64,000 nucleotides of DNA from Megascapheus bottae. Its lineage: Eukaryota > Chordata > Mammalia > Rodentia > Geomyidae. Each line of letters opens with the position of its first letter. Position 1 is the first letter of the stretch. Shown here in pieces: positions 34,430 through 46,957 of this stretch. The position numbers were made by a program, and so were the translations under genes. The DNA is taken from NCBI GenBank assembly GCA_024803745.1, contig JANJXV010000194.1, positions 1,550,001 through 1,614,000 on the forward strand. The letters run 5' to 3'. Below the pieces are notes generated by a model that saw only the letters and a program-made list of their open reading frames with translations, searched no databases and was not told the DNA's origin.

Positions 34430-34735
34430 GTTGACTTTTCCCCAGCTCTGGATTCATTTTGTATGGCATAAACTTAGCTGTCTTGTTCAAGGCTAGAAAA
34501 ATACCAGTTTGAGTCCCAGCTCCACTTACATGCATAGGTCTTCATGCATGCTAGGCAAGCACTCAACCACAAAGTCAAACTCTTGACACTCCACTAACAT
34601 TTTTGAGGGCTTACTTGGAGTTATAGAGTTTCATGGCAATTTTTATGCCATTGCTGGCTTCAAATTAGAATTCTTAGATTTCTTCCTCCTGAATATTTTA
34701 AGATTACAGGCATGAAACATTGCACCTAGTGCCAG
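34430..34735 (-). repeat. SINE fragments, minus strand, in the KRAB intron
   Basis: IDL-Geo left half around 34540-34590 ('catgctaggcaagcactcaa') and a B1-like head at 34600-34735 ('aagattacaggcatgaaaca'). Confidence 0.65.
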
Positions 34736-34984
34736 GTTTCCATTATAAACTCACTGTTTAGTGATTTGTAGATCCTATTTCCAATAATGATATATATTCT
34801 ATTCTGGATGGTTTATCCACTTACAATTACTGTGTAAGTTTGGAATGTCGTCTCCATTAGAGGAAACATAATTTAGAACTGTTGTCAAAGTATCCTGAAG
34901 GTATCCTGAAGAATGAGTACAAAATTACCTTAGGTTTTCTTTAGAAAGTAATGATACTTCTCAGGGCCTGGAATCTTTCATTTA

Positions 34985-35224
<240 letters not shown>

Positions 35225-35334
35225 TTAGCACTGAGTTATAAACACACCATGTCTGGAATTTTATTCTTTTTTTGTTGGAATTGTATTCCTTTACTTAAAT
35301 CTTTAGACTTACATGAAAAATTGACCTGAAAAGC

Positions 35335-35525
35335 TTAGGGATGGTGCCTAGGCCCAGAGTTCAAGTCCCAAGACCCACAAAAAAATAAAAAGGCAAGCCA
35401 GGTCTTTGGTGGCTCACGCCTGTCATCCTCGCTACTCAGGAGACTGAGATCTGAGGACCATGGTTTCAAAGCCAGCCTGGCACAAAATTCCATGAGACTC
35501 CTTTCCAATTACCCACCATAAAATG
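35335..35525 (+). repeat. SINE right-half and B1-like head, plus strand
   Basis: 35335-35390 ends 'cagagttcaagtcccaagac'. 35395-35525 starts 'aagccaggtctttggtggct' and contains 'gctactcaggagactgagat'. Confidence 0.8.
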
Positions 35526-35774
35526 TTTAATGGCTTGTGGCATATCATGGTAGAGCAATTGTGGTATCGACAAAAATAAGTCGGGGAGTAGATTTAGGTT
35601 ATAAATGGAATTATTCCATTGAAAAGGAACTACATTATATGATGACATATGCTGATGGTGAGAGAATATTGCAAAATCTTAGGGTATCAAGTAATAATAC
35701 TGTGAAGTATACCCAGCATGTTAATGTTCTATGTCTGGCATAATAATCACTTGGGGAAGAAACTTTTTTTTCTT

Positions 35775-36020
35775 TTTTTTGGCTGGGGGATTTGTAAGGC
35801 TTGAACTCTGGGCCTGGGCACTGTTCCTGAGCTCTTCAACTCAAGGCTATCACCCTACCTATGAAGCCACAGTGCCATTTCCCATATTCTAGTGGTTAAC
35901 TGTAGATGAGAGTCTCATAGACTTTCTAATGCCCAGGCTGGCTTTGAACCAAATCTTTAGATATCAGCCTGATATCTGAGTAGCTAGAATTACAGGTAGA
36001 AGTCACTGCACCTGGCAAGA
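35775..36020 (-). repeat. 7SL/B1-headed composite SINE, minus strand
   Basis: 'aaggcttgaactctgggcct' to 'tgagtagctagaattacag'. Confidence 0.85.
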
Positions 36021-36269
36021 AATTTATTTCTTGCTGTTTTATACTACAAATTTACTGTATGTTTTACTTTTTCAAAAAGACTGAGGATGACCTTTGTTCT
36101 GTATATAATGAGAAGAGGGGTAGGGAGCTGTGAGCAGAAGAACTGAGGGGCAATACTCAGGGTAGGACAATAGCCTTAAACAAAAGAGCTCACGGGCCAA
36201 GGTCCAAGCCCCATGACTTTCCCCACTACCCCACAAAAAAAAGGGAAAAAATTGGAGATTGGAGAGGAT

Positions 36270-36409
36270 TTTCTAAAAAGAATATATAGAAATAGTAGTT
36301 CAAAATGTAGAAAGAAGTTCAATATTAACAGTCATGAGAAAAATTAAAATTACAATGACATCATTACTTTAAGTATATTAATATAAATATAGTTTTAAAC
36401 AAAAAGATC

Positions 36410-36449
<40 letters not shown>

Positions 36450-37000
36450 TACAAAAAAACAACTTTCAAAGTCTAACTATTACTGGGAAGGTAGTGAGAA
36501 GAAGTAGAACTTTGGAATAGTTCTGCAAGGAATATAAAACAATCAAAAATTGCGTGGAGAGTGCTAAAAAGTACTAAATATAGAATTACATACAAATATG
36601 GTCCAACACTTCTATTTCTAGATTTGTATCTAATGGAAGAGAAAGCAGAGACTAGAACAAATATGTGGAGAATCCATTCACAACTATTAATAATAATCAA
36701 AAGATAGAAATATGCAAAACAATGCATTGAAAAGGAAGAACATTTTACTATATTTTACAGATGAATCTTGATTACAGTAAACTAAAAATACAGCAGTCAT
36801 AAAGGAAGAGCTAGGGTATGTTTTACCTTCCAGAGCTTCCAAGGATCAACAAACCCTTAGAGCCAAAAGCACGATGGTTTCAGAGAATGGAGTAGAGAGG
36901 AACAGGAGCTGAATGTTTAATGATTATACATGGAAGATGAAAATTGCTCTAGATGGGTAGAATGAAGAGAGAACTGTACCCTAAACAATGGTTATGTAGC
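36270..37000 (+). mobile_element. Ancient LINE-1 3' fragment, plus strand
   Basis: In order, it resembles the old mammalian L1 consensus end: 'aactttggaatagttctgca', 'tagaattacatacaaatatg', 'cacttctatttctagattt', 'aataatcaaaagatagaaat', 'acagatgaatcttgattaca'. It is strongly diverged and interrupted by the CA microsatellite, so it is much older than the array L1s. Confidence 0.65.
36413..36446. repeat. (CA)n microsatellite
   Basis: About 15 uninterrupted CA dinucleotides. Confidence 0.97.
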
Positions 37001-37104
37001 CACACAGGATGGGACACACCTATACTTCCTGATCTTGGGAAACTCAAGAAGGATTTCTAGCCATCCTGGATGCATGGAAAGATCTATCATAAAAACTAAT
37101 GTGG

Positions 37105-37525
37105 AGGGGCTGGGAGTTTGGCATAGTTGTAGAGTGCTTGTATGAAGACGAAGTTTCAATTTCGCAGTACCACATACACAGAAAAAACCAGAAGTAGTGC
37201 TGTGGCTCAAGTAGAAGATCACTAGGCTTGAGGAAAGCTGAAGGACAGTGCTTAAACCGAGTTTAAAAAAAACCCAGAAAGCTGAGCATGATGGGGTGGT
37301 GGCTCACTTCTATAATCCTATCTACTCAGGAGGCTGAGATCTGAGGATCAAGGTTTAAAGCCATCCTGGCACAAAAACACCTGAGACACTTATCTCCAAT
37401 TTACCTTTAGAAAATGGGAAGTGGGGCTTGGCTCCAGGGTAAGGTGGTAGCCTGGAGCTGAAGAGCTAAGGGATAGTGCCCAGGCTGAGTTCAAGATCTA
37501 TAACCCACCAAAAAAAACCTCAAAA
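37105..37525 (+). repeat. IDL-Geo and composite SINE in tandem, plus strand
   Basis: 37108-37270 is a slightly deleted IDL-Geo ('tttggcatagttgtagagtg'). 37278-37525 is a composite SINE ('ctactcaggaggctgagatc', 'gcccaggctgagttcaagat'). Confidence 0.85.
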
Positions 37526-37930
37526 AACAAAAAATAAGATGGAATAAATTGGATTCTGTGAATTTTATCAGGCATATAAATGTCTTTTTTTACGGTTGAA
37601 ATAACAAATTGTTTGGAGAAAAGTTTTTACCTAGAAATGTACACTACAAATGGAATTAACAACAAACACAAAATATGCAAAAGATACAAATTATCACAAT
37701 ATGGGTATCCTGCTTCTGTATCTTTCACTGACTCCTGTTCAAATGAGTCACATATTCTGAATCATTTCTCCCAGTCGATATATGCCACAAGTGTTAGCTT
37801 GTACTGTACTTCTTGGGAAATCAAAAGCAAATACTAAGCAAATGTGTGTTAGATTTTGTCAACAGTGATATTTCAAATATAAATCCCTACTCATTGCATT
37901 ATTTAATATCAATGCCGGAATCTTACTTAC

Positions 37931-37967
37931 ACTGGCAGAACCTTCACTCGTTTGAGAATCTTCAAAA
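37931..37967 (-). pseudogene. Probable upstream coding exon of the KRAB-ZNF pseudogene, truncated by L1
   Basis: The donor 'gtaagtaaga' occupies 37930-37921 in minus orientation. The exon side reads DSQTSEGSAS in an open frame that ends in phase 0, which is what the KRAB-A exon (starting AAA CTG GTG) requires. This fits the short exon that precedes the A box in KRAB-ZNF genes. Going upstream, L1 copy B begins at about 37968, before any ATG. The start codon and promoter are therefore absent from this place. Confidence 0.5.
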
Positions 37968-38316
37968 GGGTGTGTAAATATTTAGGATCGTTATGTCTTC
38001 CTGGAGGAAAGATCCCTTTAGTAGTATGTAGTAAACTTCTTTGTCTTTTCTTACTAATTTTAGTTTGAAGTCTATTGTATCTGATATGAGGATGGCAACT
38101 CCAGCTTGTTTATGGGGGCAGTTAGCTTGATAGAGTTTATTCCAACCTCTCACTTTCAAAAGATGATTGTTTTTGGGTAAGATGTGTCTCTTGAAGACAG
38201 CAGAAAGATGGCTCTTGCTTTTTGATCCAACTAGACAGCCTATGCCGTTTAATTGGAGAGGTAAGTCCATTGATATTGAGAGTTAGGATTGAGAGATATT
38301 TATTAGTTCCTACCAT
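37968..38316 (-). pseudogene. LINE-1 ORF2 N-terminal fragment, copy B
   Basis: The ATG at 38316 and the first part of the endonuclease (LNSPIKRHRLSSWIKK), then the same LTQK/HLLK frameshift as in copies A and C, then VAILISDTIDF and TILNIYT up to the breakpoint. All catalytic residues beyond this point are missing. Confidence 0.85.
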
Positions 38317-38543
38317 TTTTAAAAGCTTTTAGTAGGGCCTGTGTCTTGACAGTTCTTGTGGTCCTTAGACGGTATGCTGTTTAGGTGCCATTTCTTTCCC
38401 TATATTGCATTTATTTTGGTTTCTATGTATAGAGCATTTTGAGAATTCTCTGTAGTGTTGGTTTTGTTTCGACATATTGTTGCATCTTTTCCCTGGAATG
38501 GAATGATTTATTGTTCCCTCAGTTTGAATGAGAGCTTAGCTGG

Positions 38544-39541
38544 CTACAGTATTCTTGGTTGGTAGTTATTTGATTTAAGGGCATGACATATATGCTTCCA
38601 GTCACTTCGTGCTTGCATGGTCTCTGCTGAGAAATCTGGGGTTATTCTGATTGGTTTTCCTTTATAGGTTACTGATCCCTTTTCCCTGGCTGCCTTTGGG
38701 ATCTTTTCTTTCGTTTCTATTGATCCAGTTCGGATCACAATGTGGGATGTTCTTTTCTGGTCAGTTCTGTTTGGGGTTCTAAAAGCTTCTCGTATCTGCA
38801 TGGGCCTGCCCTTCTGGATATTTGGGAAATTCTCTGAGATGATTCCCTGAAGTATATTTCCAATACCATTGACCTCTTTCTCCACGTCCTCCTCAATACC
38901 AACTAGGCTTAAATTAGGCTTCCTAATTGCATCTTGGACCTCCTGAAGCGCTCTCTCATATTTCCTAGATTTGGATTGACTCATTTTCTGTTCTTTCTCT
39001 ATAATACCTAAATTATCTTGAGCCCCGGAAATTCTCTCCTCTGCATTGTCTAACCTGCTATCAAAGCTATCTACTTTATTTTTCATCTCCCTTGCTTCTA
39101 ATTGCTCACTTTTGATGCCTTGCATCTCTTTTTTTAGATCATGTGTGGATTTTTTATCTCCTTGATTTCCTTTTGCGTGGTTAGTTCAGTAGCTTCATAT
39201 TCTTTGGACATTTGCTGGAGTTTGGTCACGTTTTTATTTCTGGATTCTATGAATTCTTCCATCTTTCTTTGAAAAACCTTTATTATGGCCTCCTTTATGG
39301 CTTCTTCTTTTTCACTTATCACCTTGTTTTTGCTTTCCTCTTGTTCAGCTATGGCTTCCTCCATTATCTCTTTCTTTATATTTTCACATTTTCCATTAAT
39401 GATGTTTATCAATTGAATTTGTGTAGCCCTTGGAAGACTCTGGTCTAGGTTTGCCAGTGACTGTTCCATTGTCTGTTTACATTGGGTGGGGGATGTTGTT
39501 TCTTGATTTGACATTTTTCTTGAGTTTCTTGTTCTGCCCAT
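38544..39541 (-). pseudogene. LINE-1 ORF1, frame broken, copy B
   Basis: Same product as in copy A. It starts MGRTRNSRKMSNQET. It reads through the position of the copy-A stop (EQEESKNK) but loses the frame at about 39150 in 'gatttttttatctccttg' (small deletion after KEIKEIK), resuming in another frame with MQGIKSEQLEAREM. The C-terminal domain is open to the final NYQPRIL. No functional protein is expected. Confidence 0.92.
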
Positions 39542-40103
39542 TTGAAAATGAGAGCAAGATTATTACTAAATACGATTATAGTTTTTCAAATATAACCAAC
39601 GTAGACCTCTGTAGCTGGCAGACACTAGATGTTCACAAGTTTTGATTGGTATTATCACTGTTTCTTTTGGTGCACTTACAGACCAGTCTAATACAACCAT
39701 TGATAAGCGATTTATACCCAAAACAATGAGCCTCTCAATCCAATCTCTATTGTCTTTAAGACCCTCTGAGCCTAGAGAATAATTAACCACCTCCATATAC
39801 AATAATGCTCAACAGCCATCAAGTGTAGATCCGTGCAGTATAAGGGTTGAAAGACGAGCAGAGGTCCAGAGATAGAAAAAAAGAATGAGAGAGGTCAGGG
39901 GAGGTACAAGAGGATTAATGTAGGAGTGTAAGAATATTGTAGTAATGAAGAAAAAGTATACCATATGGATAACGGACCTAACTTGGTAAGCAGGTAGCAT
40001 ATTTGAGTACAAAGTTTGGAAAGTATTAGAATAAAACTTATTTGTTGCTGCACGACTAGCTCTTACCCCAACCAGTGGCCTCACAGTGGACCATGGGATG
40101 GAT
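39542..40103 (-). other. LINE-1 5'UTR, copy B
   Basis: Colinear with 46958-47519 at a few percent divergence and ends at the same boundary as the other two copies. Confidence 0.7.
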
Positions 40104-41474
40104 CTGTTTTTCTTGTCTACGTTGAGCGAAAGGGCTATTTCGCAAGATGCAGAAGCGAAGATTTCAGAAGCAAATGCTGTGAGTGAATTAGCTCGTAAAA
40201 AGCATTTTTATTTTCTTTTTGCTTTCTGCCAGTCTTGGGGCTTGAATTCAGGGCCTGAGCACTGTCCTCGGGTTTTCTCAAGTCTAGCCCTCTGCCACTT
40301 GAGCCCCAGTGCCACATCTAGATTTTCTATCTATGCGATACTGAGCAATCAAACCCAGATCTTCATGGATGCTAGGCAAACACTCTACCACTATGCCAAA
40401 CTCTCAACCCTGACATAGTAATTATAAAGTCATCATCATCATCTTCATATCAAAATATCCTTTCTCCTACAAAGAATGAACACTTATCTATGTGTGTAAT
40501 CCTTTTTTTTAATTTCACTAATTCTTCTGTGTTTTTCCCTCTTGCATTTTTTACACATGACAGCAAAGCTAATCATCAGGAAAAAATTGATTAGGATACA
40601 GAAACCTAATAATATCCTAGTAGATTGACGTCAAAAATATGTGCAAGATGCCCTGTGTGTTTCACCTAGTGGTAGAGTCCTTGGCTAACAAGCAAAAAGA
40701 CTCAGGTTTGATTCCTCATTACCACATACATAGAAAATGCTGCAAGTGGTGCTGTGGCTCGGTGGGACAGCTAAAGCCTAAAGAAAGTCCAAGAACAATG
40801 TTCACACTCTGAGGTCAAGTCCCAAGACTAGCAAAAACAAAAAAAAATTCACAAGGGGCAAAATGCAGGCAGAGAAGGCACTGTGAAACAAATGTTTTGT
40901 AAAGGATGAGGGCAATATTGACATTTAAGTTTGGATCTTACCTAAGAAAGGCTCCTTGAGCCTGAGACCAGACTGGTAGTTGGGCCTAGTGGAAGACATT
41001 GGGATTGGACAAATAAGGTGTGCTGTTTACTACATCCACATATATATTGTGAGATTGGAGGAGAGATTCAGCCTCCAGTATGTCTTTGGTGAGGTCTTCT
41101 GTGAGCAAGGATCTTTGGTCATTGGGCCCTGAAAGGTGACCTTGCTTCCCTCACAATGGAACAGAATATGGAACCCTGGTAACCAAGCCACTTTAACTAA
41201 CAACCAACTCAAGCCAGCTCACTTGGCCTGTGGCTCAGGAGGAAGAAAGATGTGGCTGGGCTGTTGCCAAAGGTCTGGAAACTCGAGTCTCAGGCATGGA
41301 AGTTGTGGATGTCTTACTCGAAGATGTACATGCTAGATCATTGCCAAGCCACAAATCCAGTATAACAGGCCTTTCTCTAAGAAGAAGGCCAGGAAAATCC
41401 ACGGCAACCAGATGAGTAAATTTCTAAGAAGAAATGTATTTGACCCCATCATCCTCCTCACACACTACAATTTT
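40104..41474 (+). repeat. Spacer of the 7.4-kb macro-repeat, copy 2
   Basis: Starts 'ctgtttttcttgtctacgtt' and ends 'ccccatcatcctcctcacac' just before the T-run of copy C. It holds the two shared SINEs (40227-40420 minus, 40642-40848 plus) and the 'gctccttgagcctgagacc' piece. Confidence 0.92.
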
Positions 41475-41887
41475 CTTTTTTTTCATTTTTTTAATTGTAA
41501 TTAGTAAAAGGGTTACATAATATTTGCCAGATAGAAGGTGCATTAATTCACATACATTGATACCCTTCCACATGTCTTGGTACCCATTTCCGTCCAACCC
41601 CACACCCCCCACCCATCCTGGTTTTCCCTTCCCTATCAAATTTCAAATACCCAAATACAAATAACTTCAATATATCAGACAACAAAGTGAGATACTATAC
41701 CAATATGGGATAACCAAGGGACAGCAAAGGAGATGAGAGACAACATAGTACATTAAGGACAACAATCATTCATTATGTGGCTTTTGTTTTCAATATCCTG
41801 GAGGTCCTTTCAATTAGCTTCACATTATATGGCCTTATATATGGCCTTTTCTCTATTGCAAATCTCTGCTAATAGAGCCCAAAGTTT

Positions 41888-44800
41888 CTACTGATTATGA
41901 CGAATGAGGAAAACCACTGAGCCTCAGTTCCTTTGAGTCTGGCTTACTTCACTTAATATGATTTGTTTTAAGTCTTTCCATTTCCTAACAAATGGGGCGA
42001 TATCATTCTTTCTGACAGAAGCTTAGAATTCCATTGTGTACAAATACCACAACTTGTTCATCCACTCATCAATTGAGGAACATCTGGGTTGGTTCCATAC
42101 CTTTGCTATGGTGAATAGTGCTGCAATGAACATTGTTGTGCTAGTGGGTTTAGTATGCCCTTGTTTCTGGATTGTTGGGTAAATGCCAAGTAGTGGAATT
42201 GCTGGGTGATAGGGGAGTTCTAGGTTTAGCCTTTTGAGGCACTGCCACCCTGCTTTCCATAGTGGTTGAACGAGTTTGCACTCTCACCAACAGTGTAGTA
42301 GTGATCCCTCTTGGCCACATCCCCTCCAGCATCTGTTGTCATTCGTTTTCCTGATCCTGGCCATTCTAACTGGAGTGAGGTGGAATCTTAGAGTTGTTTT
42401 GATTTGCATTTCTTTTATGACCAGAGATGTGGAGCATTTCTTCATGTGTCTATACGCCATTTTTGTTTCTTCTTCAGAGAAGACTCTCTTTAACTCTTTG
42501 ACCCATTTTTTAATGGGATGGGTGTTACTTTGGAGGTTAGTTTTGTAGTGATTCAATTTTTTGAGTTGTTGGTATATTTTAGATATGAGGCCTTTATCCG
42601 TTGTTTGGTTGGTGAAGATCTTCTCCCACTCTGTAGGCTTCCTGATTAGTTTACTAGCTATATCCGTTGCCATACAAAAGCTCTGCAGTTTAATGCAGTC
42701 CCACTTATCCAGCCTTTTCTGATTTGATGTGATTCTTGGTCCTTATTAAGAAAGTTTCAAACTGTGCCAAGGAGGCCTAGTTTATCTCCTATTCCTTCCT
42801 GTAAACTTTTCAGTGTGTCAGCTTTTACCTCCAGGTCTTTGATACATTTGGAGTTAATTCTAGTGCAAGGTGAAAAATAAGGATCCAACTTTAGTTTTCT
42901 GCAGGTGCTAAACCAGTTCTGCCAGCACAACTTGTTGAAGAGGCTATCTTTCTTCCATGCTATTTTTTTGGCTCCCTTGTCAAAGGTTAGGTGGCCATAG
43001 GTTTATGGTTTAATATCTGGGTGCGCAGGTCTATTCCATTGGACTTCAGGCCTGTTCTTGTGCCCGTACCAACTGTTTTGAGAATTATAGCTCTGTAATA
43101 GAGTCTAAAGTTTGGAATTGAAATTCCTCCAGCGCTGTTCTTTCTGCTAAGAAGTGTTTTTGCTATACGGGGTCTTTTATTATTTCATATGAAATTTTGA
43201 ATTGCCTCTTCTATTTCTTTAAAGAATGACATTGGGGTGTTGATGGGTATTGCATTGAATTTGTAGATAGCCCTTGGCAAGATTGTCATTTTCACAATGT
43301 TGATTCTTCCAATCCAGGAGCATGGGAGGTTTTTCCATTTCCTTAGTTCTGCTTTAATTTCCCTTTTTATGGTTTTAAAGTTTTCATCTAAATGGTCCTT
43401 TACATTCTTAGTTAAGCTAATTCCTAGGTACTTTATTTTCTTTGAGGCTATTGTGAAAGGATTTTCTTTCCTGATTATTGCCTCGTTCCTTTCAGTGTTG
43501 GCGTAAAGTAAGGCAGTTCATTGGTGAGGGTTGATTTTATGGCCTGCTACCCTTCCAAGGCTTTGAATCAGCTCAAGGAACTTGGGAGTAGAGTCTATAG
43601 GATTCTTTAAATACAGAATCATGTCATCAGCAAAGAGGGTTAGTTTTATTTCCTCTTTCCGTTCTTGGATCCCCTTTATGCTTGCTTCTTGCCTTACTGC
43701 ACTGCCTATGAATTCTAGTACTATGTTAAAAAGGAGTGGAGAGAGTGGGCATCCTTGTCTCGTTCCTGATTTTAGAGGGAATGGCTTTAGATTTTCACCA
43801 TTAAGTATAATACTAGCAGTGGGTTTCTCATACACAGCCATTATTACATTGAGAAATGTTACATGGATTCCTAGTTTCTCCACATCTTTTTGCATAAAGG
43901 GGTTTGGATCTTGCCAAATGACTTTTCCGCATCTATTGAGACAATCATGTGATTTTATCCCTGCTCCTGTTGATGTGTTGAATTATATTAATTGATTTGT
44001 GTATGTTGAACCAGCTTTGCCTCCCTGTGATGAATCCAGTTTGATCATAGTGTATAATTTTTTTGATGAGTTGTTGTAGACGGTTGGCCAGTATTTTGTT
44101 GAGAAGTTTTGCATCGATGTTCATCAAAGAAATGGGTCTATAGATCTCTTTATTTGATGAATCTCTGTCTGGTTTGGGGATGAGGGATATGCTGGCTTCA
44201 CAGAATCAGTTTGGTAAAGAACCTTCATTTTCAATTTCGTTGAAGAGCTTGATGAGTATTGGTGTGACCTCTGCTTTGAAGACCTTATAGAATTCAGCTG
44301 TGAATCCATCTGGCCCTGGGCTCTTTTTAAGTGGAAGTTGTCTAATTTCCATTTCTATTTCAGAGCTTGAAATAGGTCTGTTGAGTTGGGTTAGCTCTTC
44401 TTGGTTTAGTGTGTGTATGTTAATATTGTCTAGGAATTCATCCATTTGTTCTAGATTCTCAAATTTGTTGGCGTAAAGGTTTGAGAAGTATTCCCTCATG
44501 ATATTCTGGATACTGGTATTTTCTGTCGTGATATTACCATTTTCATCTGCGATTTTGTTTATTTCGATATGCTCTGTTCTTTTTTTGGTAAGATTTGCTA
44601 AGGGCTTCTCAATTTTGTTAATTCTTTCAAAGAACCAACTCCTTGTTTTGTTGATTCTTTCTATAGATTTTTTTTATTCCAAACCATTCAGTTCTGCTTT
44701 GATTTTAATAATTTGCTTTCTCCTAATGGGTTTAGGGTTGGTTTGTTGCTCTTTTTCCAGGAGGTTAAGGTGAGACATTAACTAGTTGGTTTGCCATTTT

Positions 44801-45727
44801 TCCAACTTGCTGTTGTAGGCACTCAGCGCTTTAAATTTTCCTCTGAGTACTGCCTTTCTTGTGTCCCTAAGGAGTTGATATTTGTGTGCTCCTTATTGTT
44901 AAATTTCATAAACAGTTGGATATCTGTTCTGATCTCTTCGATTACCCATTGTTTTTGATACAACAATGTGTTGTTCAGTCTCCATGAGTTACAGGGTTTT
45001 CTTTGGTGGAGATGTGTGTTCAGCTCCAATTTGATGCCTTTATGGTCTGAGAGTGTGCATGGCATAATTTCAGTGTTTCTGAATCTGTCCAGGTTTGCTT
45101 TATGGCCTAAGATGTGGTCTATTTTGGAAAATGTTCCATGTGCTGCTGAGAAAAACGTATATTGTGGTGTTACTGGGTGGAATATTCTGCAGATGTCTGT
45201 TACATCTAGTCGGTCTATATAGTTGTTCAGTTCTAAGGTTTCTCCTTTGAGTTTTTGCCTTGTTGATCTGTCCATAGGTGAGAGTGGTGTGTTAAACTCA
45301 CCAACAATCACTGTATTTCGATCTATGTATGGTTTCAGTGTAAGTAAAGTTTGCTTGATGAAGTTTGGAGCTCCGGGATTGGGTGTGTAAATATTTAGGA
45401 TCGGTATGTCTTCCTGGAGGAAAGATCCGTTTAGTAGTATGTAGTAACCTTCTTTGTCTTTTCTTACTAATTTTAGTTTGAAGTCTATTGTCTGATATGA
45501 GGATGGCAACTCCAGCCTGTTTATGGTGGCAGTTAGCTTGATAGAATTTATTCCAACCTCTCACTTTCAAAAGATGATCGTTTTTGGGTAAGATGTGTCT
45601 CTTGAAGACATCAGAACGATGGCTCTTGCTTTTTGATCCAACTAGACAGCCTATGCCGTTTAATTGGAGAGTTACGTCCATTGATATTGAGAGTTAGGAT
45701 TGAGAGATATTTATTAGTTCCTACCAT
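41888..45727 (-). pseudogene. LINE-1 ORF2, full length but disabled, copy C
   Basis: The length of 1280 codon positions fits the family (~1275). Order: endonuclease (45727-~45010), linker, reverse transcriptase with [10 protein letters not shown] at ~43630, thumb, and C-terminal Cys-rich region near 42270 ([15 protein letters not shown]). Lesions: a stop in the early endonuclease (tgc to tga at ~45617), the LTQK/HLLK frameshift, a small deletion near 45490 (tctgatat lost a few bases), the stop after EGSLPN (~44206), the frameshift at NRSRDKIT (~43945), and several more toward the 3' end. Three of these are shared with copy A. Confidence 0.93.
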
Positions 45728-45956
45728 TTTTAAAAGCTTTTAGTAGGGCCTGTGTCTTGACAGTTCTTGTGGTCCTTAGATGGTATGCTGTTTAGGTGCC
45801 ATTTCTTTCCCTATATTACATTTATTTTGGTTTTGTATGTATAGAGCATCGTTGAGAATTCTCTGTATTGTTGGTTTTGTTTCGACATATTGTTGCATCT
45901 TTTCCCTGGAATGGAATGTTTTATTTTTCCCTCAGTTTGAATGAGAGCTTAGCTGG

Positions 45957-46957
45957 CTACAGTATTCTTGGTTGGTAGTTATTTGATTTAAGGGCATGAC
46001 ATATATGCTTCCAGTCACTTCGGGTTTGCATGGTCTCTGCCGAGAAATCTGGGGTTATTCTGATTGGATTGCCTTTACAGGTTAATGATCCCTTTTCCCT
46101 GGCAGCCTTTAGGATCTTTCCTTTCGTTTCTATTGATCCAGTTCGGATCACAATGTGGCGGTGGGATGTTCTTTTCTGGTCAGGTCTGTTTGGGGTTCTA
46201 AAAGCTTCTCGTATCTGGATGGGCCTGCCCTTCTGGATATTTGGGAAATTCTCTGAGATGATTACCTGAAGTATATTTCCAATACCATTGAGCTCTTTCT
46301 CCACGCCCTCCTCAATACCAACCAGACTTAAATTAGCCTTCCTAATTGTATCTTGGACCTCCTGAAGCGCTCTCTCATATTTCCTAGATTTGGATTGACT
46401 CATTTTCTGTTCTTGATGATACCTAAATTATCTTCAGCCCCGGAAATTCTCTCCTCTGCATTGTCTAACCTGCTATCAAAGCTATCTACTTTATTTTTCA
46501 TCTCCCTTGCTTCTAATTGCTCACTTTTTATGCCTTGCGTCTCTTGTTTTAGATCATGTATGGATTTCTTTATCTCCTTGATTTCCTTTTGAGTGGTTAG
46601 CTCAGTAGCTTTATTTTCTTTGGACATTTGCTGGAGTTTGGTCACGTTTTTATTTGTGGATTCTATGAATTCATCCATCTTTCTTTGAAAAACCTTTATT
46701 ATGGCCTCCTTTATGGCTTCTTCTTTTTCACTTATCACCTTGTTTTTGCTTTCCTCTTGTTCAGGTATGGCTTCATCCATTATCTCTTTCTTTATATTTT
46801 CACATTTTCCATTAAGGATGTTTATCAATTGCATTTGTGTAGCAATTGGAAGACTCTCCTCTAGGTTTGCCAGTGACTGTTCCATTGTCTGTTTACATTG
46901 GGTGGGGGATGTTGTTTCTTGATTTGACATTTTTCTTGAGTTTCTTGTTCTGCCCAT
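45957..46957 (-). pseudogene. LINE-1 ORF1 with one frameshift, copy C
   Basis: The N-terminal and coiled-coil half (46957-46400) is fully open. Then a deletion in 'ctgttcttgatgatacc' (other copies have 'ctgttctttctctataatacc') shifts the frame after LGIIKN. The RNA-binding half is open from 46403 to 45957 (MSQSKSRKYERALQEVQD to NYQPRIL). The total of 1001 bases, against 1005 in copy A, agrees with the net loss. Confidence 0.93.

Larger units (their letters stand above)
37968..40103 (-). mobile_element. LINE-1 copy B, 5' third only
   Basis: Minus-strand L1 with the 5'UTR (40103-39542), ORF1 (39541-38544) and only about 350 bases of ORF2. It is cut at ~37968 inside the endonuclease, at 'gggtgtgtaaatatttagg', where zinc-finger gene sequence begins. 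No tail or target duplication marks the cut, so it is a rearrangement breakpoint. It matches copy C at a distance of about 7.41 kb. Confidence 0.93.
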
